Shown here: in pieces, positions 9,034 to 18,254 of the stretch
Position numbering within the stretch: position 1 is the first letter of the stretch
Layout of the letters: each line of letters begins with the position of its first letter
Assembly (NCBI RefSeq): GCF_001485575.1
Contig: NZ_BCNB01000006.1
Location: 1,178,001 to 1,242,000, forward strand
DNA length: 64,000 bases
From: Haloarcula sp. CBA1127
GTDB lineage: Archaea; Halobacteriota; Halobacteria; Halobacteriales; Haloarculaceae
Direction of reading: 5' to 3'
The notes under the pieces: generated by a model
Told to the model about the DNA's origin: nothing
The model's input: the letters and a program-made list of their open reading frames with translations, nothing else
The model's database searches: none
Made by a program: the position numbers and the translations under genes

Positions 9034-9657
9034 TTAGGCCTGATCGAGCACATCTGCTGCAGGTGTTCGTCTCCCACAGCCCGGGCAGAATCCCCAGTCC
9101 GATCGGAGCTCATCGCCGCAATCACAGAACACCCGGCGGGATGCCTTCTCACCGCAATTCGGACAGTAAACGTGGTCAGATCCCAGGTTTTCACCACATT
9201 GTGCGCACGTCTTACGTTCTTCCGCCTCGGTTCTGTCCCGTGTTTCCGGCTCTGTCTTACGCCCGCTCGTATCAGACGTTTGATCTTCGTCGTGGGACCG
9301 CTCGCCCTCGGCGCTCGCTCCTCGGTCAGCGGTGCGCCGTCGTTCGGTTTCGGCGTTCGCTGCCCCTGCGCTTACGCCGTCTAACGAGATGTTTACGTTG
9401 ACATCCTGCGGCTGCGAAGGTGGGCGTCGCGTCTGCAGTCGGTCGGCGATGATGCTGTCGACGCGTTCTTCGATGAGTTCGTCGATTGTCTCGGCGTCGG
9501 TTACGGACTCCGACGACGACGATGGGTCCGACACTGACGGTGACGCGTCTCCGAGGAACTCCCGGAGCGCTTCGCGCATGACCTCACTCTTCGAGGCGTC
9601 GAACGCCTCGAGTTGGTCGATGAGGTCATCGTCAGCACGGAACGTTATTTTACTCAT
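9034..9657 (-). CDS. cdrL: CdrL, long RHH + double zinc-ribbon regulator
   Basis: 207 residues. Residues 1-40 (MSKITFRADDDLIDQLEAF, then KSEVMREALREFL) form a ribbon-helix-helix domain. Residues about 45-145 are a Ser/Glu/Arg-rich, probably disordered linker. The C-terminus holds two zinc ribbons, CAQCGENLGSDHVYCPNCG and CDCGDELRSDWGFCPGCG. An RHH protein with this architecture directly upstream of cdrS-ftsZ2 is known in haloarchaea as CdrL and regulates that operon. A possible TATA element (TTAAAATA on the minus strand) lies about 30-35 bp before the ATG. Confidence 0.85.
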   Translation of the reverse strand: MSKITFRADDDLIDQLEAFDASKSEVMREALREFLGDASPSVSDPSSSSESVTDAETIDELIEERVDSIIADRLQTRRPPSQPQDVNVNISLDGVSAGAANAETERRRTADRGASAEGERSHDEDQTSDTSGRKTEPETRDRTEAEERKTCAQCGENLGSDHVYCPNCGEKASRRVFCDCGDELRSDWGFCPGCGRRTPAADVLDQA

Positions 9658-9923
9658 CGGACTCGGTGAGAGTATTATGCATGATGGTATTTTAATCTTC
9701 CCGCACTGTCTGACGCCCGTCAGCTACCGGCATGACGCGGTACATCTCCTCCCGGTGGATTCCGCTCGTAGACCGCTTTGACTTGTCTCTCGGAAGATCG
9801 GGAAGCGAGGTCAGACGTGTCTGACACTGTCCAGTGTGTCACCCCGCGTCGTGTGACCGTTCGCCGAACCCTCTGCGAATAACAACCCTTAAGTCCAGAC
9901 GGCGGGGTATTTTCGGGTGTCGA

Positions 9924-9997
9924 CCGCCCTTAGCTCAGACTGGTAGAGCAGTCGACTGTAGATCGACTTGTCCCCCGTTCAAATCGGGGAGGGCGGA
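9924..9997 (+). tRNA. tRNA-Tyr (anticodon GUA)
   Basis: A full cloverleaf can be drawn: acceptor stem CCGCCCT/AGGGCGG, D arm TAGCTCAGACTGGTAGAGC, anticodon stem GTCGA/TCGAC around loop CTGTAGA (anticodon GTA), and T arm CCCCGTTCAAATCGGGG. The discriminator base is A at 9997, and CCA is not encoded. No intron is seen. The 3' end is partly repeated at 11297-11319. Confidence 0.95.
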
Positions 9998-10007
9998 CTT
10001 GGTTTTC
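9984..10007 (+). repeat. Possible attL: 3' end of tRNA-Tyr plus trailer
   Basis: TCGGGGA-GGGCGG-ACTTGGTTTTC covers the T-stem/acceptor 3' half and 10 nt of trailer. A degenerate copy at 11297-11319 shares TCGGGGA and an exact 11-mer ACTTGGTTTTC, differing by two substitutions and one deletion between these blocks. tRNA 3' ends are the usual integration sites of archaeal elements. Confidence 0.45.
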
Positions 10008-10409
10008 AGCCGAACTATGGCTGATAGCGTACGCCACGTTTACGTGGTGTATAATCCCTCTATCACTGGATTCACTTTCCCGAGAGCGACGGGAAAATCC
10101 GGAGTGGAGCTTGATTCCAGTTGGGGGTCGCTGCCTTCTTGCGAATTTCATAGCTGAGAGGAGGTGGTCGGCGTGAGCCGTTCCCATCCCGATGCGGACG
10201 GCCTACACTGAGTGCGTGGAGGCAAACACCTACGGCGTTCACGTCGCTGCAAAGCGGCCGAGAGCGGTCGCGAGCGATTCCGCGACCGATCTACCGCGGG
10301 CTCTAGTGGACTGTTATTTTTATATACTCTTTCGAATGAAACAGCTGTTAGATAGAGCATCCAAATTGGTCGTCAGCAGATACTTCCTTCGACAAAAGCA
10401 AGTGTCCCC
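9998..10409. other. 412-bp gap after tRNA-Tyr
   Basis: No convincing gene. Short overlapping frames on both strands lack codon character. There is a hairpin-like ACGCCACGTTTACGTGGTGT near 10031 that could end the tRNA transcript, and a strong AT box TTTTTATATAC at about 10316-10326, which would promote transcription into the small membrane-protein gene at 10410. A second frame starting ATG 10336 overlaps that gene and looks less protein-like. Confidence 0.4.
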
Positions 10410-10610
10410 ATGGACCAAAGAAACCTTATCGAGGAGGTTGAGGCACGACTTGAGTATATTCCTCGATGGAAAAAGATTCTGGGCGTGGCACTTCTGATAC
10501 CTCCGATTAGCATACTCGGAATGGCGTTTTTCACCTACGAACTGTATCAGGCTGGTAAGGAACTACGAGAGGATGAGACAGGTTCTCCATCGGTAACGAA
10601 GATGGGATAA
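10410..10610 (+). CDS. Small single-span membrane protein (66 aa)
   Basis: MDQRNLIEEVEARLEYIP is an amphipathic acidic start. It is followed by one hydrophobic helix (ILGVALLIPPISILGMAFFTY) and a charged C-terminal tail with Lys, Glu and Asp, so one membrane span is likely. Base composition is lower in GC than in neighbouring genes. It lies in the interval bounded by the tRNA-Tyr repeat copies. No family recognised. A promoter-like AT box lies about 85 bp upstream. Confidence 0.45.
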   Translation: MDQRNLIEEVEARLEYIPRWKKILGVALLIPPISILGMAFFTYELYQAGKELREDETGSPSVTKMG

Positions 10611-10736
10611 CAGGACAACGGGGTGTGGAGTAGCCTGTATTGATCACGACCGGATCATGACTTATAACTCGATGTGACGTTCAACAGAGCCGAACGTACC
10701 TAAAAGCGAACGCAGGCGAAATATTGTGTCGGGGCT

Positions 10737-11198
10737 TTAGGTCCGGTCTGCACCTCTAATCGCGTGAGGAAGCTTTGAGAGTTCTGTCTCACTCCCACGG
10801 AAGCGGTACTTTGAGGAATTGGTTTTAATGACGAGTGTCGCCTTCGCCATCAGGAGTCCGGCAAATATCGAGATAGCCCCCAACATGAAGAAAATAAGAG
10901 CGATAGCCTGCCCACTTGGCAATATAACTGACAATAGAAGCCAGAGAATCCCTGAAAAAACGATTCCCAATAGCCCAGCAACCGTCGCTCTATTGAGGTA
11001 TGACGGTGGGGAGTAATCGATCTCAGAAATACTGTCCACCCGGATATCTGTGATTGACTTGGCCGTGTCAAAGACCAATCGAGAATCCGTGCAAACGAGT
11101 TTGCCCGTGCCTGTTAACGGGGGAGTTGGCGTTGTCTGATCAACCTCTGCGGATGCCAGACGCGACTCATTATTTTTCACATAGTCATCTGCATTCAT
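10737..11198 (-). CDS. Membrane protein with PH/GRAM-like region and two helices
   Basis: 153 residues. The first 65 (LTGTGKLVCTDSRLVF, then IRVDSISEIDY) have the strand pattern of a bacterial PH- or GRAM-like domain. Two hydrophobic helices follow (AGLLGIVFSGILWLLLSVIL and AIALIFFMLGAISIFAGLLM). The last 30 residues (ATLVIKTNSSKYRFRG) look like the closing strand of the same domain, so the helices seem inserted. The gene is AT-richer than the chromosome around it, consistent with acquired DNA. Function unknown. Confidence 0.6.
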   Translation of the reverse strand: MNADDYVKNNESRLASAEVDQTTPTPPLTGTGKLVCTDSRLVFDTAKSITDIRVDSISEIDYSPPSYLNRATVAGLLGIVFSGILWLLLSVILPSGQAIALIFFMLGAISIFAGLLMAKATLVIKTNSSKYRFRGSETELSKLPHAIRGADRT

Positions 11199-11296
11199 AT
11201 TACAATACTAAATACGTCCGTCAGTATCTACTTTAACTTGCGTGTTACTTTCCAGTTCAACACTGCCAAGAGGTACAGGCAGGAGAATACCCCACG

Positions 11297-11319
11297 TCGG
11301 GGAAGACGACTTGGTTTTC
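11297..11319 (+). repeat. Possible attR: degenerate copy of tRNA-Tyr 3' end
   Basis: TCGGGGA-AGACG-ACTTGGTTTTC, preceded by CCCCACG so that a T-stem-like CCCC/GGGG pairing is kept, and followed by GGCC where the tRNA copy has AGCC. The exact 11-base block ACTTGGTTTTC is the part lying at and beyond the tRNA 3' end. Confidence 0.4.
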
Positions 11320-11350
11320 GGCCCTGCACCATCCAGCCCACTGGAGGCGG

Positions 11351-12169
11351 TCAGCCGGTGAGCGTAACCGGGCGTTCGGCAGCGAGCATGATATCCTGCG
11401 TGGTGCTCCCGAGGAGGACGTTCGCGATCCCCGACCGTTTGCGTCCGCCCATGACGATGCTGTCGGCATCGCGGTCCGTTGCGGCGTCGAGTATCTTCCG
11501 TCCGACTTCACCGCCGACGGCGACCCGTTCGACGGAGATGCCCTCCGCTTCCAGATGCTCCGCAGCAGTGACAGCGGCGTCGACCTCCTCGAAGTTGTGG
11601 GATGGAGCGCCCTTGTAATCCTGATGAGGGAACACGAAGAGGACTGTTGCTTCGACTGAATCGGGAGTGTTGGGAAGGGAAGCAAGGTATTTAGCCTGGT
11701 TCCGTGCTCGCTCTTCGCTCGTATCGACTGGGACGAGGACTCGCCGTATCCCGTCGCCGAGGACAACGCTCTCGCCTGTGATTGTGACCGGCCGCTCAGC
11801 TGAGAGCAGGACGTCTTGGGCAGTGCTACCGAGCAAGACTTTCGAGACGCCCGATCGCTTGCGTCCGCCGACGACGATCTCATCGCTGTCCAGTTCGGTC
11901 GCAGTACGGACGATCTGTTGGGCAACGCCGCCGTCGTCAACGGTTCGAGTTACTGAGACGCCGGCTGCTTCCAGTTGATCGGCCGCCTGGACAGCAGCGT
12001 CTATGTCGTCGAACGCCACCTCAGCAGCGTCGGCGAATTCGTCGGGGGGCACCACGTAGAGTACTGTCGCCTCGACGGTTTCAGTGGCATCCGGGAGCTG
12101 TGAAACATAGCTCGCTTGATTCGACGCGCGCGCTTCGTCTCTGTCGACGGGTATGAGTACACTGTACAT
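11351..12169 (-). CDS. Tandem universal stress protein (two UspA domains)
   Basis: 272 residues composed of two UspA domains (about 1-135 and 140-272). Each starts with a Val/Leu-rich strand and Asp (VLIPVD, VLVPVD) and ends with the G-x(2)-x-G-x(9)-[ST] type ATP loop, [22 protein letters not shown] and [16 protein letters not shown], so both copies may bind ATP. Single-chain duplicated UspA proteins are common in haloarchaea, and their signalling role is unsettled. ATG at 12169 is used, with an in-frame GTG directly before it. A 14-bp palindrome abuts the start. Confidence 0.8.
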   Translation of the reverse strand: MYSVLIPVDRDEARASNQASYVSQLPDATETVEATVLYVVPPDEFADAAEVAFDDIDAAVQAADQLEAAGVSVTRTVDDGGVAQQIVRTATELDSDEIVVGGRKRSGVSKVLLGSTAQDVLLSAERPVTITGESVVLGDGIRRVLVPVDTSEERARNQAKYLASLPNTPDSVEATVLFVFPHQDYKGAPSHNFEEVDAAVTAAEHLEAEGISVERVAVGGEVGRKILDAATDRDADSIVMGGRKRSGIANVLLGSTTQDIMLAAERPVTLTG

Positions 12170-12170
12170 C

Positions 12171-12184
12171 ACACATAGATGTGT
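12171..12184. promoter_or_regulatory. Palindrome at the start of the UspA gene
   Basis: ACACAT-AG-ATGTGT, a perfect 14-bp inverted repeat immediately upstream of the ATG. It could be an operator or an mRNA hairpin near the 5' end. No second copy was found in the window. Confidence 0.35.
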
Positions 12185-12401
12185 TAGTGCAACTGAATTA
12201 AATCATGACATATGTTCCCGCAGGGTAAGAAAGCCAGTCTGCGTGACCAGCTCGACCGGGTGATATGAACCGTACTGTTGTGATGCGCTCGAAGCAGTAG
12301 ACGTAGATCTCGCATCAAAGCGAAAACCGAGGGGCCACAAGGTGCTGAATATAGACCTGCAGAATCTCGAATCGAACTGCGCGTGTCGGCTTGGCGTGGC
12401 G

Positions 12402-13583
<1,182 letters not shown>

Positions 13584-13608
13584 ACCCTGGGGTACCCGGT
13601 GACTGGGC

Positions 13609-13616
13609 ATTAATAT
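13609..13616 (-). promoter_or_regulatory. TATA box of the aminotransferase gene
   Basis: ATATTAAT on the minus strand, centred 29 bp upstream of the ATG at 13583. This spacing predicts a leaderless transcript and decides the start codon. Confidence 0.6.
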
Positions 13617-13628
13617 CAGTGGTCACAA

Positions 13629-13643
13629 CCCCTGAGTCAGGGG
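13629..13643. promoter_or_regulatory. 15-bp perfect palindrome upstream of the aminotransferase
   Basis: CCCCTGA-G-TCAGGGG, 7-bp arms around one base, about 13 bp upstream of the TATA box. That is where an archaeal activator, or a factor competing with TFB at the BRE, would bind. Confidence 0.5.
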
Positions 13644-13836
13644 CGGCCTCACATCTCTGCTGGGAGTGTCCCTCTCTCCCGGAAAAATATAGACTAACTA
13701 TCACTTCTATGCTGCCAGTCATCGGCTGCCACTACCCTACTCCATAATCACAATCGCCAGACGCCACTGGTGTGAAAGGTGTGAACAATCTACCCTGTTT
13801 TTACTCTCGTACTGCTAAGGTGGCGTGTGGTCGTCG

Positions 13837-13986
13837 ATGGGATTGTTCGATAACGCTGCGTCCCCTGGGGAGGAACCGAGACGCCGGTACACCTGTCTGG
13901 TGTGCCAGGCGTCGTTCGACGTTCAGTACCACTCGTGTCCGGACTGCGGTGGGTACGACATCCGCCGGACGAAGTGGCTCACGTAG
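13837..13986 (+). CDS. Small zinc-ribbon protein (49 aa)
   Basis: ATG at 13837. After a short acidic lead (MGLFDNAASPGEEPRRR) come YTCLVCQASFDVQYHSCPDC and GGYDIRRTKWLT. Two CxxC pairs 14 residues apart form a compact zinc ribbon resembling rubredoxin-like knuckles. It belongs to the numerous haloarchaeal zinc microproteins whose roles are mostly unknown. It stands alone between the aminotransferase (divergent) and the aldo/keto reductase (same strand, 122 bp on). Confidence 0.65.
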   Translation: MGLFDNAASPGEEPRRRYTCLVCQASFDVQYHSCPDCGGYDIRRTKWLT

Positions 13987-14108
13987 CCCCCGGCGTCCAC
14001 GTTGGCACGTCCACCGGACTGCCTGCTATCGGGCTACACTGCCCTTTTTTGTCCAGAGTGTTGCTGTGTACCACAGCCACCAAGTGACCGCCGCCGGTAC
14101 GGTCGTCC

Positions 14109-15098
14109 GTGAACCGACGACAGTTAGGGACGACAGGGTACGACGTGACGGATGTCGGACTTGGCACCTGGAACATCGGTGGTGACTGGGGCGACGTCTC
14201 GGCGGAGGAGGGTCGGGAAACGATCCGGACTGCGCTCGACGCTGGCGTCGACTTCATCGACACCGCCGACGTGTACGGCGACGGCTTCAGCGAACAGCGC
14301 ATCGCCGACGTGCTCGACGAACGCGAAGTCCGCGACGAGGTGACCGTCGCGACGAAGGCCGGTCGCCGGCTCGACCCCCACACGGCCGAGCGCTACAACC
14401 ACGAAAATCTCTCCGAACACGTCGACCGCTCGCGGGAGTACCTCGGGGTCGACTCGCTGGAACTCCTGCAACTGCACTGCCAGCCGACCGATGCCTACTA
14501 CCAGCCCGAGACGTTCGACGCCCTCTCGCGGCTGCAAGACGAGGGGAAGGTCGACCACTGCGGCGTCAGTGTCGAACGCGTCGAGGAAGCGCTGAAGGCC
14601 ATCGAGTACCCGGAAATCGAAACGGTCCAAATAATCTTCAATATGTTCCGCCAGCGGCCTGCGGAGCGGTTCTTCGAGGAAGCCAAGCGCCGCGACATCG
14701 GCGTCATTGTCCGGGTCCCGCTGGCCTCCGGACTCCTGACCGGCAACCTCTCCCGGGACACGGAGTTCCCCGAGAACGACCACCGGAACTTCAACATCGA
14801 AGGCGAGGCGTTCGACCGCGGTGAGACCTTTGCCGGCCTCCCGGTCGACGAAGGCTTCGATGCCGTCGACGAACTCCGCGAGCACGTCCCCGAGCGAATG
14901 ACGATGGCCCAGATGGCGCTACGCTGGATTCTGGACCACGACGCGGTATCGACTGTCATCCCCGGCTCGACTTCGCCGGACCACGTCCGGGCAAACGCAG
15001 CGGTCAGCGAGATGGACCCGCTCTCGAATCAGGTCCACGGCGCGGTGCGTGACATCTACGAGGAGTACGTCTTCGACGACGTCCACCATCGCTGGTAG
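14109..15098 (+). CDS. Aldo/keto reductase
   Basis: 329 residues from a GTG start. The catalytic tetrad of the AKR (beta/alpha)8 barrel is visible: Asp51 and Tyr56 in FIDTADVYGDG, Lys83 in VATKAG, and His123 in LQLHCQP. The NADPH site is represented by STVIPGSTSPDHV near the C-terminus. AKRs reduce aldehydes, ketones or sugars with NAD(P)H, and the specific substrate cannot be read here. The GTG is followed directly by the conserved MNRRQLGTTGYDV beginning, so it is a good start. No operon partner is evident. Confidence 0.85.
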   Translation: MNRRQLGTTGYDVTDVGLGTWNIGGDWGDVSAEEGRETIRTALDAGVDFIDTADVYGDGFSEQRIADVLDEREVRDEVTVATKAGRRLDPHTAERYNHENLSEHVDRSREYLGVDSLELLQLHCQPTDAYYQPETFDALSRLQDEGKVDHCGVSVERVEEALKAIEYPEIETVQIIFNMFRQRPAERFFEEAKRRDIGVIVRVPLASGLLTGNLSRDTEFPENDHRNFNIEGEAFDRGETFAGLPVDEGFDAVDELREHVPERMTMAQMALRWILDHDAVSTVIPGSTSPDHVRANAAVSEMDPLSNQVHGAVRDIYEEYVFDDVHHRW

Positions 15099-15486
15099 TC
15101 ACCGCTCCGCAAACGTTTACGATTGCAGACACTTTTCACAGCGGTAAACAACGACTGACGCAACGAAATCTGGCTCAGACCTCTATCTGGAGCAACGCTT
15201 GCGTCCCCGAAATCATATACCAAATCTGACCATTCTGGCCACAGAAAACATATGAATACAGACAGTTCACGGCCATCGTCGTGTCAGAATCTGAGAGTGC
15301 GTCAGACAATTATCGGACCCTGTAGTCCACACTCGAACTGCCCATCAGTCGTCGGCGGACACCGAGTCACACAATGCCTGCCATCGCAGGCGGACGTTCT
15401 ATTCCCGTGGCTCGCGACCCGCGTACTGTGAGTCCAGTTCAGCTAGTGGGTAGAATCCACGTCACCGGAACGCGCCCCAGGCACCG
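15099..15486. other. 388-bp intergenic region
   Basis: No gene supported. A loose inverted pair GTTTAC (15115-15120)/GTAAAC (15144-15149) and a small perfect hairpin GCCTGC-CATC-GCAGGC near 15380 are the only structures noticed. It includes the promoter of the YihY gene, but no clear TATA box could be chosen. Confidence 0.4.
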
Positions 15487-16245
15487 ATGAGTGGTATCGC
15501 GACCGGGCGCGAGATCGTCCGGGCGGTTCGCGAGGAAAACGTCCCGTTCATGGCGGCCAGCATCGCCTACTATGCGATTGCATCGATCGTTCCACTGCTT
15601 GCGCTCTTGCTCGCTGTGCTCTCTACGTTCGGGGGCACCGCCACGCTGCTGGACCTGCTTCGGACGGTCCTCTCCGAGAACGGCCAGGTAATTCTGACCG
15701 AACTGCTTGAGAACACGCGCGGCCACGGGGCGACTGGAACGCTGAGTCTGGTGTTCGTGGCCTGGAGCGGCAGCAAGGTGTTCCGTGGTCTCACAATTGC
15801 CTTTACCGAGGTGTACGGCGAGGTCACTGATATCTCGCTGCCGGTCCAGCTCGCCCGTAGCGCAGTCGTGATGGGAGTGCTATTCGGTGCTGTCGTCCTG
15901 CTGTCGGCCACGAGCGTCTCGCTCACGTACGTTCAATTTCAGATCCCGTATCCGACGCTGGTCGGCAATCTCGCAGCGTTTGCCGCCCTCGCTATCGCGT
16001 TCGTCCCGATATACTACGTTTTGCCGCCCGTCGAAACCTCGCTCACGCACGTCGTGCCGGGCACGCTGTTAGCCGCGGTGGGCTGGATCACTATCCAGGT
16101 CGGGTTCTTCTACTACGCCGGTACCGCGGGTCGGTACGCGGCCTACGGCTATCTCGGTGCCTTGCTCCTGTTCGTCACGGCGCTGTATCTGGCCGCCATC
16201 GTGTTGCTTCTCGGCGTCGTCGTCAACGCGACACTGGACTGGTAG
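15487..16245 (+). CDS. YihY/BrkB family inner membrane protein
   Basis: 252 residues with six hydrophobic helices. The beginning REIVRAVREENVPFMAASIAYYAIASIVPLL is the hallmark of the YihY (formerly Rbn, BrkB) family. VFVAWSGSKVFRGLTIAF and FVPIYYVLPP follow in family order. YihY proteins were once thought to be ribonuclease BN. They are membrane proteins, probably transporters, without an agreed substrate. The gene is followed after 80 bp by a small gene on the same strand and is probably co-transcribed with it. Confidence 0.85.
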   Translation: MSGIATGREIVRAVREENVPFMAASIAYYAIASIVPLLALLLAVLSTFGGTATLLDLLRTVLSENGQVILTELLENTRGHGATGTLSLVFVAWSGSKVFRGLTIAFTEVYGEVTDISLPVQLARSAVVMGVLFGAVVLLSATSVSLTYVQFQIPYPTLVGNLAAFAALAIAFVPIYYVLPPVETSLTHVVPGTLLAAVGWITIQVGFFYYAGTAGRYAAYGYLGALLLFVTALYLAAIVLLLGVVVNATLDW

Positions 16246-16325
16246 CACCTGTGGGCGGCCGCGTCGGGTCTTGCATTGGCAGGCAGTAGCTTCCTTCTGG
16301 TTCCTCCGGTCTATCCAGTCGCCAC

Positions 16326-16691
16326 ATGAGCGAATCATCGTCACTGCGGCCCCGGGTCGCCGGGCGTCTGCAGTCCAGCGCGGAACAAGCCATCAAACGA
16401 CCGGTCAAGGAGGCTGTACAGGAAGTGCTCGCGGACGCGGCCCAGAACGGGGACGGAAACGCCGAATCCGAGCCAGAAGCGTCCGCGCCTGCGTCAAGAC
16501 GCACCGAAGTGGACCCGTCGGACGGCACAGACGCTGACCAGTCGGCGTCGTCCGCCGGGGACGACGAACAGGGCGGCTCGCGTTCAGGCTCCGGCAGTCG
16601 ACTTCGGTCTCGCCGAACACTGGCCTTCGGGCTCTTTGCACTCGGTGCCTACCTCTCCCGCCGTCGTCGGTCTTCAAGCGAGGAAACGTAG
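16326..16691 (+). CDS. Hypothetical acidic protein with C-terminal membrane anchor
   Basis: 121 residues. The N-terminal 40 residues (SSAEQAIKRPVKEAVQEVLAD) are an amphipathic helix. Residues about 42-90 are disordered Asp/Ser/Gly. A hydrophobic stretch LAFGLFALGAYL ends in SRRRRSSSEET. This gives a possible tail-anchored protein with the bulk in the cytoplasm. No known motif. It follows the YihY gene closely. Confidence 0.55.
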   Translation: MSESSSLRPRVAGRLQSSAEQAIKRPVKEAVQEVLADAAQNGDGNAESEPEASAPASRRTEVDPSDGTDADQSASSAGDDEQGGSRSGSGSRLRSRRTLAFGLFALGAYLSRRRRSSSEET

Positions 16692-16718
16692 CGCCGGCAA
16701 CGACGCACGGTCCGTGCG

Positions 16719-17369
16719 TCAGTCGAAGTCGACAAACAGCACGTCCTCGACAAGGGCGTCGGTCGCGCGTCTGAGCCGCTCGGAGGCTGCCTGGTGTGTT
16801 ATACCCAGCGCGTCGGCGAGCTCTGACAAATCCACCTCGCGGGGCACCTCGAAGTAGCCGCGGTCGGACGCCTCGGCGAGGATCTCGTACTGGGCCGACG
16901 TAAGTCCGTAGCGGCCCGCCGGGTCTTCGTCGAGTTCCCGGATCGAGGAGACCTCGAAGGCGAGGTTGTGCTCCGCACAGAAGTCGTGCGTCTTGGAGAA
17001 CAGCGACCGACGCGGATACAGCACTCGCAGCTTCCAGGCGGTCCCATGGCCCACGGCATCGAGAATCGTCGCCTCTGAGTTAGTGAGCATCTGGACGATG
17101 AGGTCGACGTGGTCGACCCACTCCATCCTGAACAGCCACTCGTCCTCAAAGTCGCCCAGCAGTTCGACGTTGTCAACGGAGGGGTCCGCTTCGAGTGTCT
17201 GCTCGATGTCCTCGCGCTGACTCCCACGGACCCACAGCATCGGCATGAGTGCGTCGTCACCGCTCGTGACGATCCGCTCGATTTCGAACTGCAGCTCCGG
17301 TAACTGTTCCAGCGAGTGATTGAGCGCTAGGTCGCTGGCCGGAACCGTCCCGGAGACGATGGTGGGCAT
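16719..17369 (-). CDS. HTH_10 (Bat-type) transcriptional regulator
   Basis: 216 residues from the ATG giving MPTIVSGTVPASDLALNHSL, which matches the usual start of this haloarchaeal family; an upstream ATG at 17393 adds eight residues. The N-terminal two thirds is the sensor-like domain with DEWLFRMEW. The C-terminus GLTSAQYEILAEASDRGYFEVPREVDL-SELADALGITHQAASERLRRA (shown in two parts) is the HTH_10 DNA-binding domain first known from the bacterio-opsin activator Bat. Target genes unknown. It converges with the membrane-anchored gene, 27 bp apart. Confidence 0.85.
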   Translation of the reverse strand: MPTIVSGTVPASDLALNHSLEQLPELQFEIERIVTSGDDALMPMLWVRGSQREDIEQTLEADPSVDNVELLGDFEDEWLFRMEWVDHVDLIVQMLTNSEATILDAVGHGTAWKLRVLYPRRSLFSKTHDFCAEHNLAFEVSSIRELDEDPAGRYGLTSAQYEILAEASDRGYFEVPREVDLSELADALGITHQAASERLRRATDALVEDVLFVDFD

Positions 17370-17515
17370 AGATACCTGAACTGGGAGTGGCACGCTGGTA
17401 TGTCTTTTCGTTGACTATTACGGGTCGGTAGCCACATGACCGTCTCATCGCTCGCCCAGCGGCTGCGTGTGCAAGCACGTCGGTGATGGGCATCCCGCCG
17501 GTAGCGACGACTGCA

Positions 17516-17764
17516 ATGTCTACGATCCAGTTGACCGACGACGATGTCGGCAAGACAGTTGTCACGAGTACCGGCGACGAAATCGGCATCGTCAGCGGGT
17601 ACAGATACGGCACCGCCTACGTTGACCCGGACCCCGGGCTGAAAACGACACTCCTGACGAAACTCGGCTGGGAAGACACCGACGCCGATGACGGTTACCC
17701 GCTGCAGACTGATGCCGTCGACACCATCACCGAGGACCAAATCCGTCTCAGCACGGACCTGTAA
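17516..17764 (+). CDS. PRC-barrel-like small protein (82 aa)
   Basis: MSTIQLTDDDVGKTVVTSTGDEIG, then a strand-rich region with YVDPDPG and a C-terminal VDTITEDQIRLS. The opening is the typical first strand-turn of PRC-barrel domains (VGK-V-s-Ge-iG). Haloarchaea have many stand-alone copies of unknown role. ATG at 17516 is chosen, and an upstream ATG at 17483 would add 11 non-conserved residues. Confidence 0.65.
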   Translation: MSTIQLTDDDVGKTVVTSTGDEIGIVSGYRYGTAYVDPDPGLKTTLLTKLGWEDTDADDGYPLQTDAVDTITEDQIRLSTDL

Positions 17765-17873
17765 CAGACAGACGGTCAGAAACCGGGGTATCGTGCTGCG
17801 ACTGTTTTTGCATTTGAGGCCGAACGGGGAGGCGGTGACAAACCGTGTTGCTCGTTCGTGCCGTCGGTCGCCG

Positions 17874-18221
17874 TTATTTGACCATCGCTTCACAGGCCTC
17901 AGCACACTCTGAAAGGACCTCCGCACAGGCACGGCAATGGTCGTGGTCGTGCTGCTGACACTCTTTGGCACACTCCCGACAAACTGTCGCGCAGAGTCCG
18001 GCCATCGCTTCTCGGTGTGATGACCCTCGCGCGAGGAGCTTGCAGTGGAGGGCTGCGACGTCCGTCACGTCATGACAGTGGCGAATACACTCGGTCATGC
18101 CGTCAAGTTCCGCACACTTGTCGGCACACCACTCGCACACGTCGACTGCTTCTCGACACAGTTTCAGACACTCGCGTTCCCGCTCGCTCAGATGTGCTGC
18201 GTCAGTGAGGGGCTGTGACAT
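17874..18221 (-). CDS. Cys/His-rich four-helix-bundle copper-binding protein
   Basis: 115 residues, with about 14 Cys and several His spaced i, i+3/i+4 along helices: ECLKLCREAVDVCEWCADKC, MTECIRHCHDV, GLCATVCRECAKECQQHDHDHC and SECAEACEAMVK. This is the pattern of the DUF326/Csp four-helix-bundle proteins, which store or buffer cuprous ions in the core of the bundle. No signal peptide, so it would be cytosolic. ATG at 18221 fits the family start. The mRNA leader region upstream (18255-18496) is strikingly structured. Confidence 0.8.
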   Translation of the reverse strand: MSQPLTDAAHLSERERECLKLCREAVDVCEWCADKCAELDGMTECIRHCHDVTDVAALHCKLLARGSSHREAMAGLCATVCRECAKECQQHDHDHCRACAEVLSECAEACEAMVK

Positions 18222-18254
18222 TACGGTCTTTGCTACTGCCTGTTCGTCTACGAG

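Noticed and set aside
10336..10497. A 53-codon frame starting close to the AT box at 10316-10326
   Set aside because: It overlaps the membrane-protein frame at 10410 in another phase and has no hydrophobic or motif signal; retained only as an alternative.
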